Assembly: GCA_029961685.1 (NCBI GenBank)
Contig: JARWKL010000005.1
Location: 20,426,164-20,490,163 of the forward strand
Reading direction: 5' to 3'
Source: Aristolochia californica
Taxonomy: Eukaryota; Streptophyta; Magnoliopsida; Piperales; Aristolochiaceae
DNA length: 64,000 nt
Shown: piece after piece, positions 41,698 through 54,400 of the stretch
Numbering within the stretch: the first letter of the stretch is position 1
How the letters are laid out: the number at the start of each line of letters is the position of its first letter
The notes under the pieces: generated by a model
The model's database searches: none
The model's input: the letters and a program-made list of their open reading frames with translations, nothing else
What the model was told of the DNA's origin: nothing
Position numbers and translations under genes: made by a program

Positions 41698-42763
41698 CGG
41701 GCTATATTTTCGCAAGAAATGACTTATGGATTTGGAGTCAACACTCAGTTAAAAATCCCCCACCTCCCCCTTTTCCTGACCATTGGAAAACCTAATATAT
41801 TAAAACTAAGAGGAGTTTAAAATCCATAATAATTACAGACACTCTTTGGAATTATCTCTCTCCACATTTTTGCATTGTGCATTTCCATTTTAGAGGTATA
41901 CTTTTTTATTAAATCAAAACATTGAGTTTTCAATCTCCAATCATCCCGTAAACAAAAAAGCTAAATTGATCACAACAAAATGAAAATTTTAGAGTTTATG
42001 TATGGAAAAAATTTCAAACAATAACAAATGTAAGTAAAGAAAATTTATTCAAGTTTGGGAAATTCCATTTGTTCAACCCTAATAGGTTGGAATTTTAAAA
42101 GAAAAATTTCTTCTGCACATATTTTAAAAATGGATATGCATGCCTGAAACATGGTAAAGATGTAAATGACCTATGGATCAAAACTTTTTAAATAGAATAA
42201 CAGAAGCCCATTAAATTCTCAAGTGAACGTGGTGGGATACTTACCAGAGTCAAACAAGCCATTATTTTTCCCATTTACAAAAACTTGACCTAACAATCTT
42301 AGACGATTGTAAAGTGATTTATCATGTGTAACTGGCTATATTTTTGTAACAAATAACGTATGGATTGGGAGTCAACACTTAGTTAAAAATCCCCCGCCTC
42401 CCCCTTTTCCTGAAGATTGCAAAACCTAATATATATAAACTCAAAGGAGTTTACAATCCCTAAAAATTATAGACACTCTTTGGAAATTTCTTTCTCTACA
42501 TTTGTGCATTGTGCATTTTCATTTTTGATGCATACTTTTTTCTTAAATCAAAACTTTGAGTTTTCTCTCTCCCTTCATCCTGTAACCAAAAAAGGCAAAT
42601 AGATAACAAAATGAAAATTTTAGAGTTTATGTATGGAAAAAATATAAAACAGTAACAAATGTAACTAAAGAAAATTTATTCACACACCACAAATGCACAC
42701 AAAAGTTTTGTTATCCAAGTTTGGGAAATTGCACTAGTTCAACCCTAGTAGCTTGGAATTTTG

Positions 42764-43183
42764 TAAAAAAGAGATTTGTTCTTCACATGTTTTAAAAAAG
42801 GATATGCATGCTTGAAACATGTTAAAGATGGAAATGACCTAAGGATCCATACCTTTTAAAGAGAATAACAAATACTCATTAAATTTTCTAGTAAACATGC
42901 GGTAGGACATTTACCCAAGTCAAACAAGCCATTATTTTGCCCATTTAGAAAAAGTTGACCTAATAATAAAAGATGATTGTAAAGTGATTTATCATGCCTA
43001 ATGGGCTATATTTTTCAAAGAAATGACTTATGGATTGGGAAGCAACACTCAGTTAAAAATCTTTCGCCTTCGCCTTTTCCTGACGATTGCAAAACCTAAT
43101 ATATAAAAACTAAAAGGAGTTTACAATCTCTAAAAAATACAGACACTCTCTGGGAAATTCCACTAGTTCAGCTTGGAATTTTA
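42764..43183 (+). repeat. Truncated monomer (420 bp)
   Basis: Roughly 250 bases are missing near 43150. GACACTCTC joins TGGGAAATTCC. A further 9 or so bases (ACCCTAATA) are lost just after GTTCA. It keeps the 5' half only and is the shortest copy in the window. Confidence 0.9.
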
Positions 43184-43887
43184 TAAGAAAGAGATCTCTT
43201 CTACACAATTTTTTAAAAATGGATATGCATCCTTGAAACATGTTAAAGTTGCAAATGACCTATGGATCCAAACCTTTTAAAAAGAATAACAAATGCTCAT
43301 TAAATTCTCTAGTGAACGTGTGGTGGAATATTTACCCGAGTCAAACAAGCCATAATTTTTCCCATTTACAAAAACCAGACCTAACAATCATAGATGATTG
43401 TACAGTGATTTATCATGCATAACAGGCTATATTTTTTTTTAAGAAATGACTTAAGGATTGGGAGTCAACACTCAGTTAAAAATCTCTCACCTCCCCCTTT
43501 TCTCGACGATTGCAAAACCAAATATATAAAAACTTAAAGGAGTTTACAATCCTTCAAAATTACAGACACACTTTAGAATTATATTTCTCTACATTTGTGC
43601 ACAATTTATCTCTCTCTACATTTGTGCATTGTGAATTTCCATTTTAGATGTATACTTTTTTCCTAAATAAAAACTTTGAGTTTTCGCCCACCCTTCATCC
43701 CGTAAACAAAAAAGGCAAATACATCACAACAAAATGAAAATTTTAGAGTTTATCTATGGAAAAAAAATTTTAAAAATAGGAAATGTAAGTAAAGAAAATT
43801 TAATCACACATCACAAAAGAACACCAAATTTTTGTTATCCAAGTTTGGGAAATTCCACTAGTTCAACCCTAATAGCTTTGAATTTTA
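43184..43887 (+). repeat. Expanded monomer (704 bp)
   Basis: About 30 bases are duplicated near 43580-43625. TTTCTCTACATTTGTGCA is followed after a few bases by CTCTCTCTACATTTGTGCA. This is the longest copy seen and looks like a slippage or unequal-exchange product. Confidence 0.85.
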
Positions 43888-44330
43888 TTAGAAAGGCATT
43901 TCTTCTAACCATGTTTTAAAAAATGGATATGCATGCTTGAAAAATGTTAAAGATGAAAATGAACTATGGATCCAAACCTTTTAAAGAGAATAAAAAACTC
44001 CCATTAAATTCTCAAGTGATTATGCAGTGGGATATTTACCCGAGAAAAGCAAGCCATTATTTTGCCTATTGAAAAAATGCTGACCTAACAATCATAGATG
44101 ATTATAAAGTTATTTTTCATGCGTAACGGGCTATATTTTTGTAAGAAATGACTTATGGATTGGGATTCAGCACTCCGTTTAATATCCCCCACCTCCCCCT
44201 TTTCCCGATGATTGCAAAACCTAATATATAAAAACTAAAAGGAGTTTACAATCCCTAAAAATTGCAGACACTCTTCAGAATTATCTCTATCTACATTTGT
44301 GCATTGTGCATTTCCATTTTAGATGTATAC

Positions 44331-44696
44331 TTTTTTCTTAAATCAAAACTTTGAGTTTTCGCTCTCCCTTCATCCGGTAAACAAAAAAGGCAAATTGATC
44401 ACAACGAAATCAAAATTTTAGAGTTTATGTACTGAAAAAATTTAAAACAATAACAAATGTAAGTAAAAAAAATTTATTCACACACCACAAATGAAAATAA
44501 AACTATTCTTATCCAAATTTTGGAAATTCCACTAGTTCAACCCTAATGGCTTGGAATTTTATTAGAAAGGGATTTCTTCTAAACATGTTTTAAAAATGGA
44601 TATGCATACTTGAAACAGGTTAAGGATGCAAATGACGTATGGATCCAATCATTTGAAAGAGAATAACAAATGCTCATTAAATTCTCAAGTGAACAT
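44331..44696 (+). repeat. Copied patch, downstream member
   Basis: Partner of 39900-40265. It spans the end of the monomer at 43888 and the start of the one at 44562. The left edge lies after GATGTATAC (GAGGCATAC in the partner). The right edge lies where GAACATGTGGTGGG departs from GAACGTTCTGTGG. Confidence 0.87.
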
Positions 44697-46556
44697 GTGG
44701 TGGGATATTTACCTGGGTGAAACAAGCCATTATTTTGCGCATTTACAAAAAGCTGACCTAACCATCATAGCTGATTGTAAAGTGATTTGTCATGCGTAAC
44801 GGGCTTTATTTTGTATGAACTGACTTATGGATTGGGAGTCAACACTGTTAAAAATCCCCCGCCTCCCCCTTTTCCCGACGATTACAAAACCTAATTTATA
44901 AAAACTAATAGGAGTTTACAGTCCCTAAAAATTACATACACTTTGTGGAATTATCTCTCCCTACATTTGACCCTTGTGCATTTCCTTTTTTGATGAATAC
45001 TTTTTTACTAAATCAAAACTTTGAGTGTTTGCTCTCCCTTCTTCCCGTCACATAAAAAGGCAATTAGATCACGACAAAATGAAAATTTTAGAGTCTATGT
45101 ATGGAAAAAATTAAAAACAATAACAAATATAAGTAAAGAAAATTTATTCACACACCACAAATGGTCACAAAAGTTTTGTGATCCAAGTTTGGGAAATTCC
45201 ACTAGTTTCAACACTTATAGCTAGAATTATATAAGAAAGGGATTTCTTCCACACATGTTTTGAAAATCGATATGCATGGTTGAAACATGTTAATGATGAA
45301 AATGACCTATGGATCCAAACGCTCGTTAAATTCTCAAGTGAACTTGCGGTGGGATATTTACCCATGTCAAACAAGCCACTATTTTGCCCATTTAAAAAAA
45401 GCTGACCTAACAATCATAGGTGATTTTAAAGTCATTTATCATGCGTAACGGGCTATATTTTTTGTAAGAAATGACTTATGGATGTGGAGTCAACACTCAA
45501 TTAAAAATCCCACGCCTCCCCCCTTTTCCCATCGATTGAAAAAACTAATATATAAAAATTAAAAGGAGTTTACAATCCCTAAAAATTATAGACACTCTTT
45601 GGAATTATCTCTCTCTTCATTTGTGCATTGTGCATTTCCATTTTAGTTGTATACTTTTTTCTTAAATCTAAACTTTGAGATTTCACTCTCCCTTCATCCC
45701 GTAACAAAAAAGGTAACAAGTTCACAACAAAATGAAAATTTTAGAGTTTTAGTATGGAAAAAATTTAAATCAATAACAAATGTATGTGAAGAAAACTTAT
45801 TCACACACTACAAAGGTATACAAAATTTTTGTTATCCAAGTTTGGGAAATTCCACTAGTTCTACCCTAATAGCTTTGAATTTTATAAGAATGAGATTTCT
45901 TCTACACATGTTTTAAAAATGGATAACAATTATTTAACCATGTTAAAGATGCAAATGACCTATGGATCCAATCCTTTTAAAAAGAATTATAAACGCTCAT
46001 TAAATTCTCAAATGAACGTGCGGTGGGATATTTACCCAAGTCAAACAAGCCATTATTTTTCCCATTTACAAAAAGTTGTCCTAACAATCATTTATGATTG
46101 TAAAGTGATTTATCATGCGTAAAGGGCTATATTTTTGTAAGAAATGACTTATGGATTGGGAGTCAACACTCAGTTAAAAATATCCCACCTCCCCATTTTT
46201 CGGCAATTGCGAAACCTAATATATTAACACTAAAAGGAGTTTACAATCCCTAAAAATTACTGACACACTTTGGAATTATCTCTCTCTAAATTTGTGCATT
46301 GTGCATCTTATTTTAGATGTATACTTTTTTCTTAAATCAAAACTTTGAGTTTTTGCTCTCCCTTCATCCCGTAAACAAAAAAGGCAAATACATCACAACA
46401 AAATGAAAGTTTTAGAGTAGATGTTTGGAAAAAAATTTTAAAAAATAGGAAATGTAAGTAAAGAAAATTTAATCACACACTACAAATGAACAAAAAAGTT
46501 TTGTTATCCAAGTTTGGGAAATTCCACTAGTTCAACCCAAATAGCTTTGAATTTTA

Positions 46557-47182
46557 TAAGAAATGGCTTTCTTCTACAAATGTTGTAAAAATGGATATGC
46601 AAGCTTGAAAAATGATAAAGATGCAAATGACCAAAACTGATTATGCGGTGGGTTATTTACCCGAGTCTAGCAAACCATTATTTTGCCCATTTACAAAATC
46701 CTGACCTAACAATCATAGATGATTGTAAAGTGATCTTTCATGCATAACAGGCTATATTTTGGTAAAAAATTACTTATGGATGTGGAGTCAACACTCGGTT
46801 AAAAATCCCATGCGTCCCCCTTTTCCCATCAATTGAAAAACTTAGTATATAAAATTTAAAAGGAGTTTAAAATCCCTAAAAATTACAAATACTCTTTGGA
46901 ATTATCTCTCTCTTCATTTATGCATTGTGCATTTCCATTTTAGATGTATAATTTTTTCTTAAATCAAAACTTTGAGTTTTCGCTCTCCCTTCATCTCATG
47001 AACAAAAAAGGCAAAAAGATCACAACAAAATGAAAATTTTAGAGTTTATGCATGGAAAAAATTTAAAACAATAAAATTTGTAAGAAATCAAAAATTATTC
47101 ACACATCACATCTGTACACAAAAAGTTTGTTGTCCAAGTTTGGGATAGTCAACTGGTTCAACCATAAAAGCTTGGAATTTTA
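46557..47182 (+). repeat. Shortened monomer (626 bp)
   Basis: About 45 bases are missing near 46633, where AAATGACC joins AAAACTGATTATGCGG. The GGATCC site and most of the 60-codon frame are lost. Confidence 0.82.
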
Positions 47183-48994
47183 TAAGAAAGGGATTTCTTC
47201 TACACATGTTTTAAAAATGGATATGCAGGCTTGAAACATGTTAAAAACACAAATGACCTATGGATCCAAATATTTTAAAGAGAATAACAAACGCTCACTA
47301 AATTCTCAAGTGAACGTGGGGTGGGATATTTGCCCGAGTCAAACAAGCCATTATTTTGCCCATTTAGAAAAAACTGACCTAACAATCATAGATGATTGTA
47401 AAGTGATTTATCATGCGTAACGGGTTATATTTTTGTAAGAAATGACTTATGAATTGGGAGTCAACACTCAGTTCAAACTCCCCCGCCTCCCTCTTTTCCT
47501 GACGATTGCAGAACCTAATATTTAAATACTAAAAGGAGTTCACAATCTTTAAAAATTACAGATACTCTTTGGAATTATCTCTCTCAATATTTGTGCATTG
47601 TGCATTTCTATTTTTGTTAGATACCTTTTTCTTCTATCAAAACAATGAGTTTTCGAACTCCCTTCACCCCGTAAATAAAAAAGGCAAATAGATCACAACA
47701 AAATGAAAATTTTATAGTTTATGTAAGTAAAAAATTTAAAACAACAACAGGTAAGTAAAGAAAATTTATTCACACACGACAAATGAACTAAAATTTTTTG
47801 GTATCCATGTTCGGGAAATTCCACTAGTTCAACCTTAATAGCTTGGAATTTTATAAGAAAGGGATTTCTTCTACACAAATTTTAAAAATGGATATGCATG
47901 CTTGAAACATGTTAAAGATTGGGAGTCAACTCTCAGTTAAAAATCCCCCACCTCCCCCTTTTCCCAAAGATTACAAAACCTAATATATAGAAACTAAAAC
48001 CAATTTACAATCCCTAAAAATTATAGACACTCTTTGGAATTATCTCTCTCTACATTTGTACATTCTGCTTTTCCATTTTAGATGTATACTTTATTCTTAA
48101 ATCAAAATTTTATGAGTTTTTGCTCTCCCATCATCCTGTAAAAAAAAAAAAGGCAAATAGATCACAAAAAAATGAAAATTTTAGAGTTTATGTATGGAAA
48201 TTTTTTAAAAAATAACAAATGTAAGTAAAGAAAATTTATTCACACACCACAAATGAACACAAAATTTTTGTTATCCAAGTTTGGGAAATTCCACTAGTTT
48301 AAACTCTAATAGCTTGGAATTTTATAAGAAAGGGATTTCTTCTATACATGTTTTAAAATTGGATATGCATGCTTGAAACATGTTAATGATGCAAACGACC
48401 TATGAATCCAATCCTTTTAAAGAGAATAAAAGACACACATTAAATTCTCAAGTGAACGTGTGGTGGGATTTTTATCTTAGTCAAACATGCTATTATTTTG
48501 CACATTTACCAAAAGTTGACCTAACAATCTTAGATGATTGCAAAGTAATTTATCATGCATAACGGGAATATTTTTGTAATAAATTACTTATGGATTGGGA
48601 GTCAACACTCAGTTAAACATCTCCCGCCTCCCCCTTTTCCCGGCGATTGCAAAACCTAATATATAAAATCTAAAAGGATTTTACAATCCCTAAAAATTAT
48701 AGAAAATCTTTGGAATTATCTCTCTCTACATTTGTACATTGTGCATTCCAATTTTAGATGTATACATTTTTCTTAAATCAAAACTTTGAGTTTTCGCTCT
48801 CCCTTCATCCCGTACAAAAAAAGGCAAATAGATCACCACAAAATGAAAATTTTAGAGTTTATGTATGGAAAAAATTTAAAACATAACAAATTTAAGTAAA
48901 GAAAATTTATTCACAAACCACAAAGGAACACAAAAGTTTTGTTATCCATGTTTGGGAAATTCCACTAGTTCAACCCTAATTGCTTGGAATTTTA
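47183..48994 (+). repeat. 1.8-kb trimer unit, copy 1
   Basis: Monomers start at 47183 (671 bp), 47854 (471 bp, truncated) and 48325 (670 bp). The first has TTTTTGTTAGATACC and CTTCTATCAAAACAATGAG. The third has AAAGACACACATTAAATTC. The unit recurs immediately downstream. Confidence 0.9.
47854..48324 (+). repeat. Truncated monomer (471 bp)
   Basis: About 200 bases are missing. CATGTTAAAGAT joins TGGGAGTCAACTC, with GAT available at both normal flanks. GGATCC, the CENP-B-like core and the 60-codon frame are lost. The same junction is present at 49662-50129, so the deletion happened before the unit was duplicated. Confidence 0.92.
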
Positions 48995-50799
48995 TAAGAA
49001 AGGGATTTCTTCTACACATGTTTTAAAAATGGATATGCAGGCTTGAAACATGTTAATGACCCAAATGACGTATGGATCCAAACTTTTTAAAGAAAATAAC
49101 AAGCACTCATTAAATTCTCGATTGAAGGTGGGGTGGGATATTTATCCGAGTCAAACAAGCCATTATTTTGCACATTTATAAAAAGCTGACCTAACAATCA
49201 TAGATGATTGTAAAGAGATTTATCATGCGTAATGGGCTATATTTTTTTAAGAAATGACTTATGCATTGGGAGTCAACACTCAGGTAAAAATCCCCTGCCA
49301 CCCCCTTTTCCCGAAGATTGGAAAGCCTAATATACAAAAATAAAAGGAGTTTACAATCTCTAAAAATTACAGACACTCTTTGGAATTATCTCTCTCTATA
49401 TTTTTGCATTGTGCATTTCCATTTTTGTTATATACTTGTTTCTTCTATCAAAACATTGAGTTTTCGATCTCCTTCTTCCTGTAAATAAAAAAGGCAAATA
49501 GATCACAAAAAAATGAATATTTTAGAGTTTATGTAAGTAAAAAATTTAAAACAACAACATAAGTAAAGAAAATTTATTCGCACAAGACAAATGAACTCAA
49601 ATATTTTGGTATCCATGTTCGGGAAATTCCACTAGTTCAACCTTAATAGCTTGGAATTTTATAACAAAGGGATTTCTTCTAAAAAAATTTTAAAAATGGA
49701 TATGCATGCTTGAAACATGTTAAAGATTGGGAGTCAACTCTTAGTTTAAAATCCCCCACCTCCCCCTTTTCCCAACGATTACAAAACCTAATATATAGAA
49801 ACTGAAAGCAGTTTACAATCCCTAAAAATTACAGACACTCTTTGGAATTATCTCTCTCTAAATTTGTACATTCCGCTTTTCCATTTTAGATGTATACTTT
49901 ATTCTTAAATAAAAACTTTATGAGTTTTCGCTCTCCCTTCATCCTGTAAAAAAAAGGCAAATAGATCACAACAAAATGAAAATTTTAGAGTTTATATATG
50001 GAAATTTTTTTAAAAAATAACAAATGTAAGTAAAGAAAATTTGTTCACACACCACAAATGAACACAAAAGTTTTGTTATCCAAGTTTGGGAAATTCCACT
50101 AGTTTCAACTCTAATAGCTTGGAATTTTATAAGAAAGGGATTTCTTCTACACATGTTTTAAAATTGGATATGCTTGCTTGAAACATGTTAATGATGCAAA
50201 TGACCTATGAATCCAATCATTTTAAAGAGAATAAAAGACGCACATTAAATTCTCAAGTGAACGTGTGGTGGGATTTTTATATTAGTCAAACATGCTATTA
50301 TTTTGCACATTTACCAAAAGTTGACCTAACAATCTTAGATGACTGCAAAGTAATTTATCATGCGTAACGGGAATATTTTTGTAATATTTTACTTATGGAT
50401 TGGGAGTCAACACTCAGTTAAACATCTCCCGCCTCCCCCTTTTCCCAGCGATTGCAAAACCTAATATATAAAATCTAAAAGGAGTTTACAATCCCTAAAA
50501 ATTATAGAAAATCTTTGGAATTATCTCTCTCTACATTTGTACATTGTGCATTCCCATTTTAGATGTATACATTTTTCTTAAATCAAAACTTTGAGTTTTC
50601 GCTCTCCCTTCATCCCGTACAAAAAAAGGCAAATAGATCACCACAAAATGAAAATTTTAGAGTTTATGTATGGAAAAAATTTAAAACATAACAAATTTAA
50701 GTAAAGAAAATTTATTTACAAACCACAAAGGAACACAAAAGTTTTGTTATCCATGTTTGGGAAATTCCACTAGTTCAACCCTAATTGCTTGGAATTTTA
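48995..50799 (+). repeat. 1.8-kb trimer unit, copy 2
   Basis: Monomers start at 48995, 49662 (truncated, 468 bp) and 50130. The offset to copy 1 is 1805-1812. The third monomers, 48325-48994 and 50130-50799, differ at about 15 sites by my count, near 98% identity. The next monomer (50800) repeats the first half of 48995, for example ATTGAAGGTGGGGTGGG, to about 51210 and then diverges. Confidence 0.9.
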
Positions 50800-51474
50800 T
50801 AAGAAAGGGATTTCTTCTGCACATGTTTTAAAAATGGATATGCAGGCTTGAAACATGTTAATGATGCAAATGACCTATGGATCCAAACTTTTTAAAGAAA
50901 ATAAAAAACACTCATTAAATTCTCGATTGAAGGTGGGGTGGGATATTTACCCGAGTCAAACAAGCCATTATTTTGCACATTTATAAAAAGCTGACCTAAC
51001 AATCATAGATGATGGTAAAGAGATTTATCATGCGTAATGGACTATATTTTTTTTAAAAATGACTTATACATTGGGAGTCAACACTCAGGTAAAAATCCCC
51101 TGCAACCCCCTCTTCCCGAAAATTGGAAAGCCTAATATATAAAAATAAAAGGAGTTTTCAATCTCTAAAAATTACAGACAATCTTTGGAATTACCTCTCC
51201 CTATATTTTTGCATTGTGCATTTCTGTTTTAGATGAATAATTTTTTCTTAAATTAAAACTATGAGTTTTCGCTCCCCCTTCATCTCGTAAACATAAAAGA
51301 CAAATAGATCAGAACAATAAGAAATTTTTAGAGTTTGTGTATATAAAAAAAAATTAAAACAACAACAAATGTAAGTAAACAAAATTTATTTACACACCAC
51401 AAATGAAAACAAAAGTTTAGTTATCCAAGTTTTGGAAATTCCACTAGTTTAAACCCTAATTGCTTAGAATTTTA
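50800..51474 (+). repeat. Monomer at the right edge of the 1.8-kb duplication
   Basis: The first ~410 bases closely match 48995-49400, including TCGATTGAAGGTGGGG and AGGTAAAAATCCCCTGC. After CATTGTGCATTTC the sequence changes (TGTTTTAGATGAATAA instead of CATTTTTGTTATATAC), which places the duplication breakpoint near 51210-51220. Confidence 0.82.
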
Positions 51475-54400
51475 TAAGAAAGGGATTTCTTATACACATA
51501 TTTTAAAAATGGATATGCATGCTTGAAACATTTTAAATATGCAAATGACCAATGGATCCAAAGCTTTTAAAGAGAATAACAAACGCTCATTAAATACTCA
51601 AGTGAACGTGCAGTGGGATATTTACCCAAGTCAAACAAGCCATTATTTTGCCCATTTAAAAAACCTGACCTAACAATCGTAGATGATTGTAAAGTGATTT
51701 ATCCTGCGTAATGTGCTATATTTTTGTAAGAAATGACTTATGAATTGGGAGTCAACAATCAGTTAAAAATCACCCACCTCCCCTTTTTCCCGACGATTGT
51801 AAAATGGAATAAATAATTAGTAAAAGGAGTTTACTATCCCAAAAAATTACAGACACACTTTATAATTATCTCTCTCTATATTTGAGCATTGTACATTGTA
51901 CATTTCATTTTTAGATCTATACTTTTTTCTTAAATCCAAACTTTGAGTTTTCGTTCTCCCTACATCTTGTAAACAAAAAAGGCAAATAAATCACAACAAA
52001 ATGAAAATTTTAGATTTTATGTATGGAAATTTTTTCTAACAATAACAAATGTAAGTAAAGAAAATTTATTCACACACCACAAATGAATACAAAAGTTTTG
52101 TTATCCAAGTTTGGGAAATTCCACTAGTTCAACCCAAATGGCTTGGAATTTTACAAGAATGGGATTTCTTCTACACATGTTTTTAAAATGGATGTGCATG
52201 CTTGAAACATGTTAAATATGCATATGACCTATGGATCCAAACCTTTTAAAAAGACAAACACTCTTTAAATTCTCAAGTGAACGTGCGGTGGGATATTTAA
52301 CCGAGTCAATCAAACCATTATTTTGCCAATTTACAAAAAAGTTGACCTAATAATCATAGATGATTGTAAAGTGATTTATCATGCATAATGGGTTATATTT
52401 TTGTCAGAAATGGCTTATGGATTGGAAGTAAACACTCAGTTAATAATCCCGCAACTCCCCCTTTTCTAGACGATTGCAAAACCTACTATATAAAAACTCA
52501 AAGGAGTTTACAATCCCTTAAAATTACAGACACTCTTTGGAATTATCTCTCTCTACATTTGTGCATTGTGCATTTCAATTTTAGATGTATACTTTTTTCT
52601 TAAATAAAAACTTTGAGTTTTCGCTCTTTCATCATCCTGAAAAAAAAATGGAAAATAGGTTAGAACAATATGAAAATTTTAGAGTCTATGTATGGAAAAA
52701 ATTTAAAACAATTACAAATGTAAGTAAATAAAATTTAATCACACACCACAACTGTACACAAAAGTTTTGTTGTCCAAGTTTTGGAAATTCCACTAGTACA
52801 ACCCTAATAACTTGGAATTTTAAAAGAAAGGTAATTCCTGGACACATGTTTTAAAAATGGTTATGGATGCTTGAAACATGTTAAAGATGCAAATGAACTA
52901 TGGATCCAAACCATTTAAGGAGAATAACAAATGCTCATTAAATTCTCAACTTAACGTGCGGTGGGATATTTACTTGAGTCAACAAGCCATTATTTTGCCC
53001 ATTTAAAAAAAGTTGACTCAACAATCATAGATGATTGTAAAGTGATTTATCATGCACAACGGGCTATATTTTTGTAAGAAATGACTTATGGATTGGGAGT
53101 CAATGATCTGTTAAAAATCCCTCGCCTCCCCCTTTTCTTGACAATCGCAAAACCTTATATATAAAAACTGAATGGAGTTTACAATCCCGAAAAATAACAA
53201 ATACTCTTTGGAATTGACTCTCTACATTTGTGCATTGTGCATTTCCAATTTAGATGTATATTTTTTTCTTAAATCAAAACATTGAGTTTTTGTTCTCCCT
53301 TCATCACGTAAACCAAAAATGCTAATAGATGACAACAAAACCAACATTTTAGAATTTATGTACGGAAAATTTTTTTAAAAATTAACAAATGTATGTACAT
53401 AAAATTTATTCACATACCACAAATGACCACGAAATTTTTGGCAACCATGTTTTGGAAATTCCACTAGTTCAACCTAGTAGCATGGAATTTTATAAGAAAT
53501 GGAAATGGAAATGCATGCTTGAAACATGATAAAGATTCAAATGACCTATGGATCCAAACCTTTTAAAGAGAATAACAAACACTCATTAAAATCTCAAGTG
53601 AACGTGCAGTGGGATATTTACCAGAGTCATACAAGCCATTATTTTGCCCATTTACAAAAAGCTGACATAAGAATCATAGATGATTGTAAAGTGATTTATC
53701 ATGCGTCACGAGCTATATTTTTGTAAGAAATGACTTATGTTTTGGGAGTCAACTCTCAGTTAAAAATCCCCAGCCTACCCCTTTTCCCAACGATTACAAA
53801 ACCAAATATATAAAAACTACATGCAGTTTACAATCCCTAAAAATTAAAGATACTCTTCGGAATTATCTCTCTACATTTGTGCATTGTGCATTTCCATTTT
53901 AGATGTATACTTCATTCCTAAATTAAAACTTTGAGTTTTCTCACTCCCTTCATCACGTAAAAAAAGGCAAATAGATCACAAAAAAATGAAAAATTTAAAG
54001 TTTAAGTATGGAAAAAATTTAAAACAATAACAAATTTAAGTAAGGAAAATTTATTCACACACCACAAATGAACACAAAATTTTTGTTATCTAAGTTCTGG
54101 AAATGCCACCATTTTCAACCCTAAAAGCTTGGAATTTTATAAGAAAGGGATTTCTTCTACACATGTTTTAAAAAGGATATGCATGCTTGAAACATGTTAA
54201 AGATGCAAATGACCTATGGATCAAATCCTTTTTATAAGAATAACAAACGCACATTAAATTCTTAGGTGAACGTGCAATGGGATATTTACCAGAGTCAAAC
54301 AAGGCATTATTTTGCCCATTCAAAAAATGTTGACCTAACAATCATAGATGATTGATAAGTGATTTATCATATGTAACGGGCTATAATTTTGTAAGAAATG

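Larger units (their letters stand above)
40804..42097 (+). repeat. Fragment of A-B-C-D-E family (A then D)
   Basis: Monomers start at 40804 (A, with the 18-base deletion at about 40993) and 41460 (D, AAATTATTT and TTTAGAGGTATAC). B and C are skipped. The D copy is 638 bp because about 35 bases are missing near 42050, where TTTATTC joins AAGTTTGGG. Confidence 0.78.
42098..47182 (+). repeat. Scrambled block of monomers with deletions
   Basis: Monomers start at 42098, 42764, 43184, 43888, 44562, 45232, 45885 and 46557. Sizes range from 420 to 704 bp. The monomer at 44562 is type E. Those at 45232 and 46557 share GGATGTGGAGTCAAC and CCCATC in the second half. Those at 43888 and 46557 share GTGATTATGC. 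The one at 45885 resembles the one at 23135. No regular order is visible. Confidence 0.75.
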
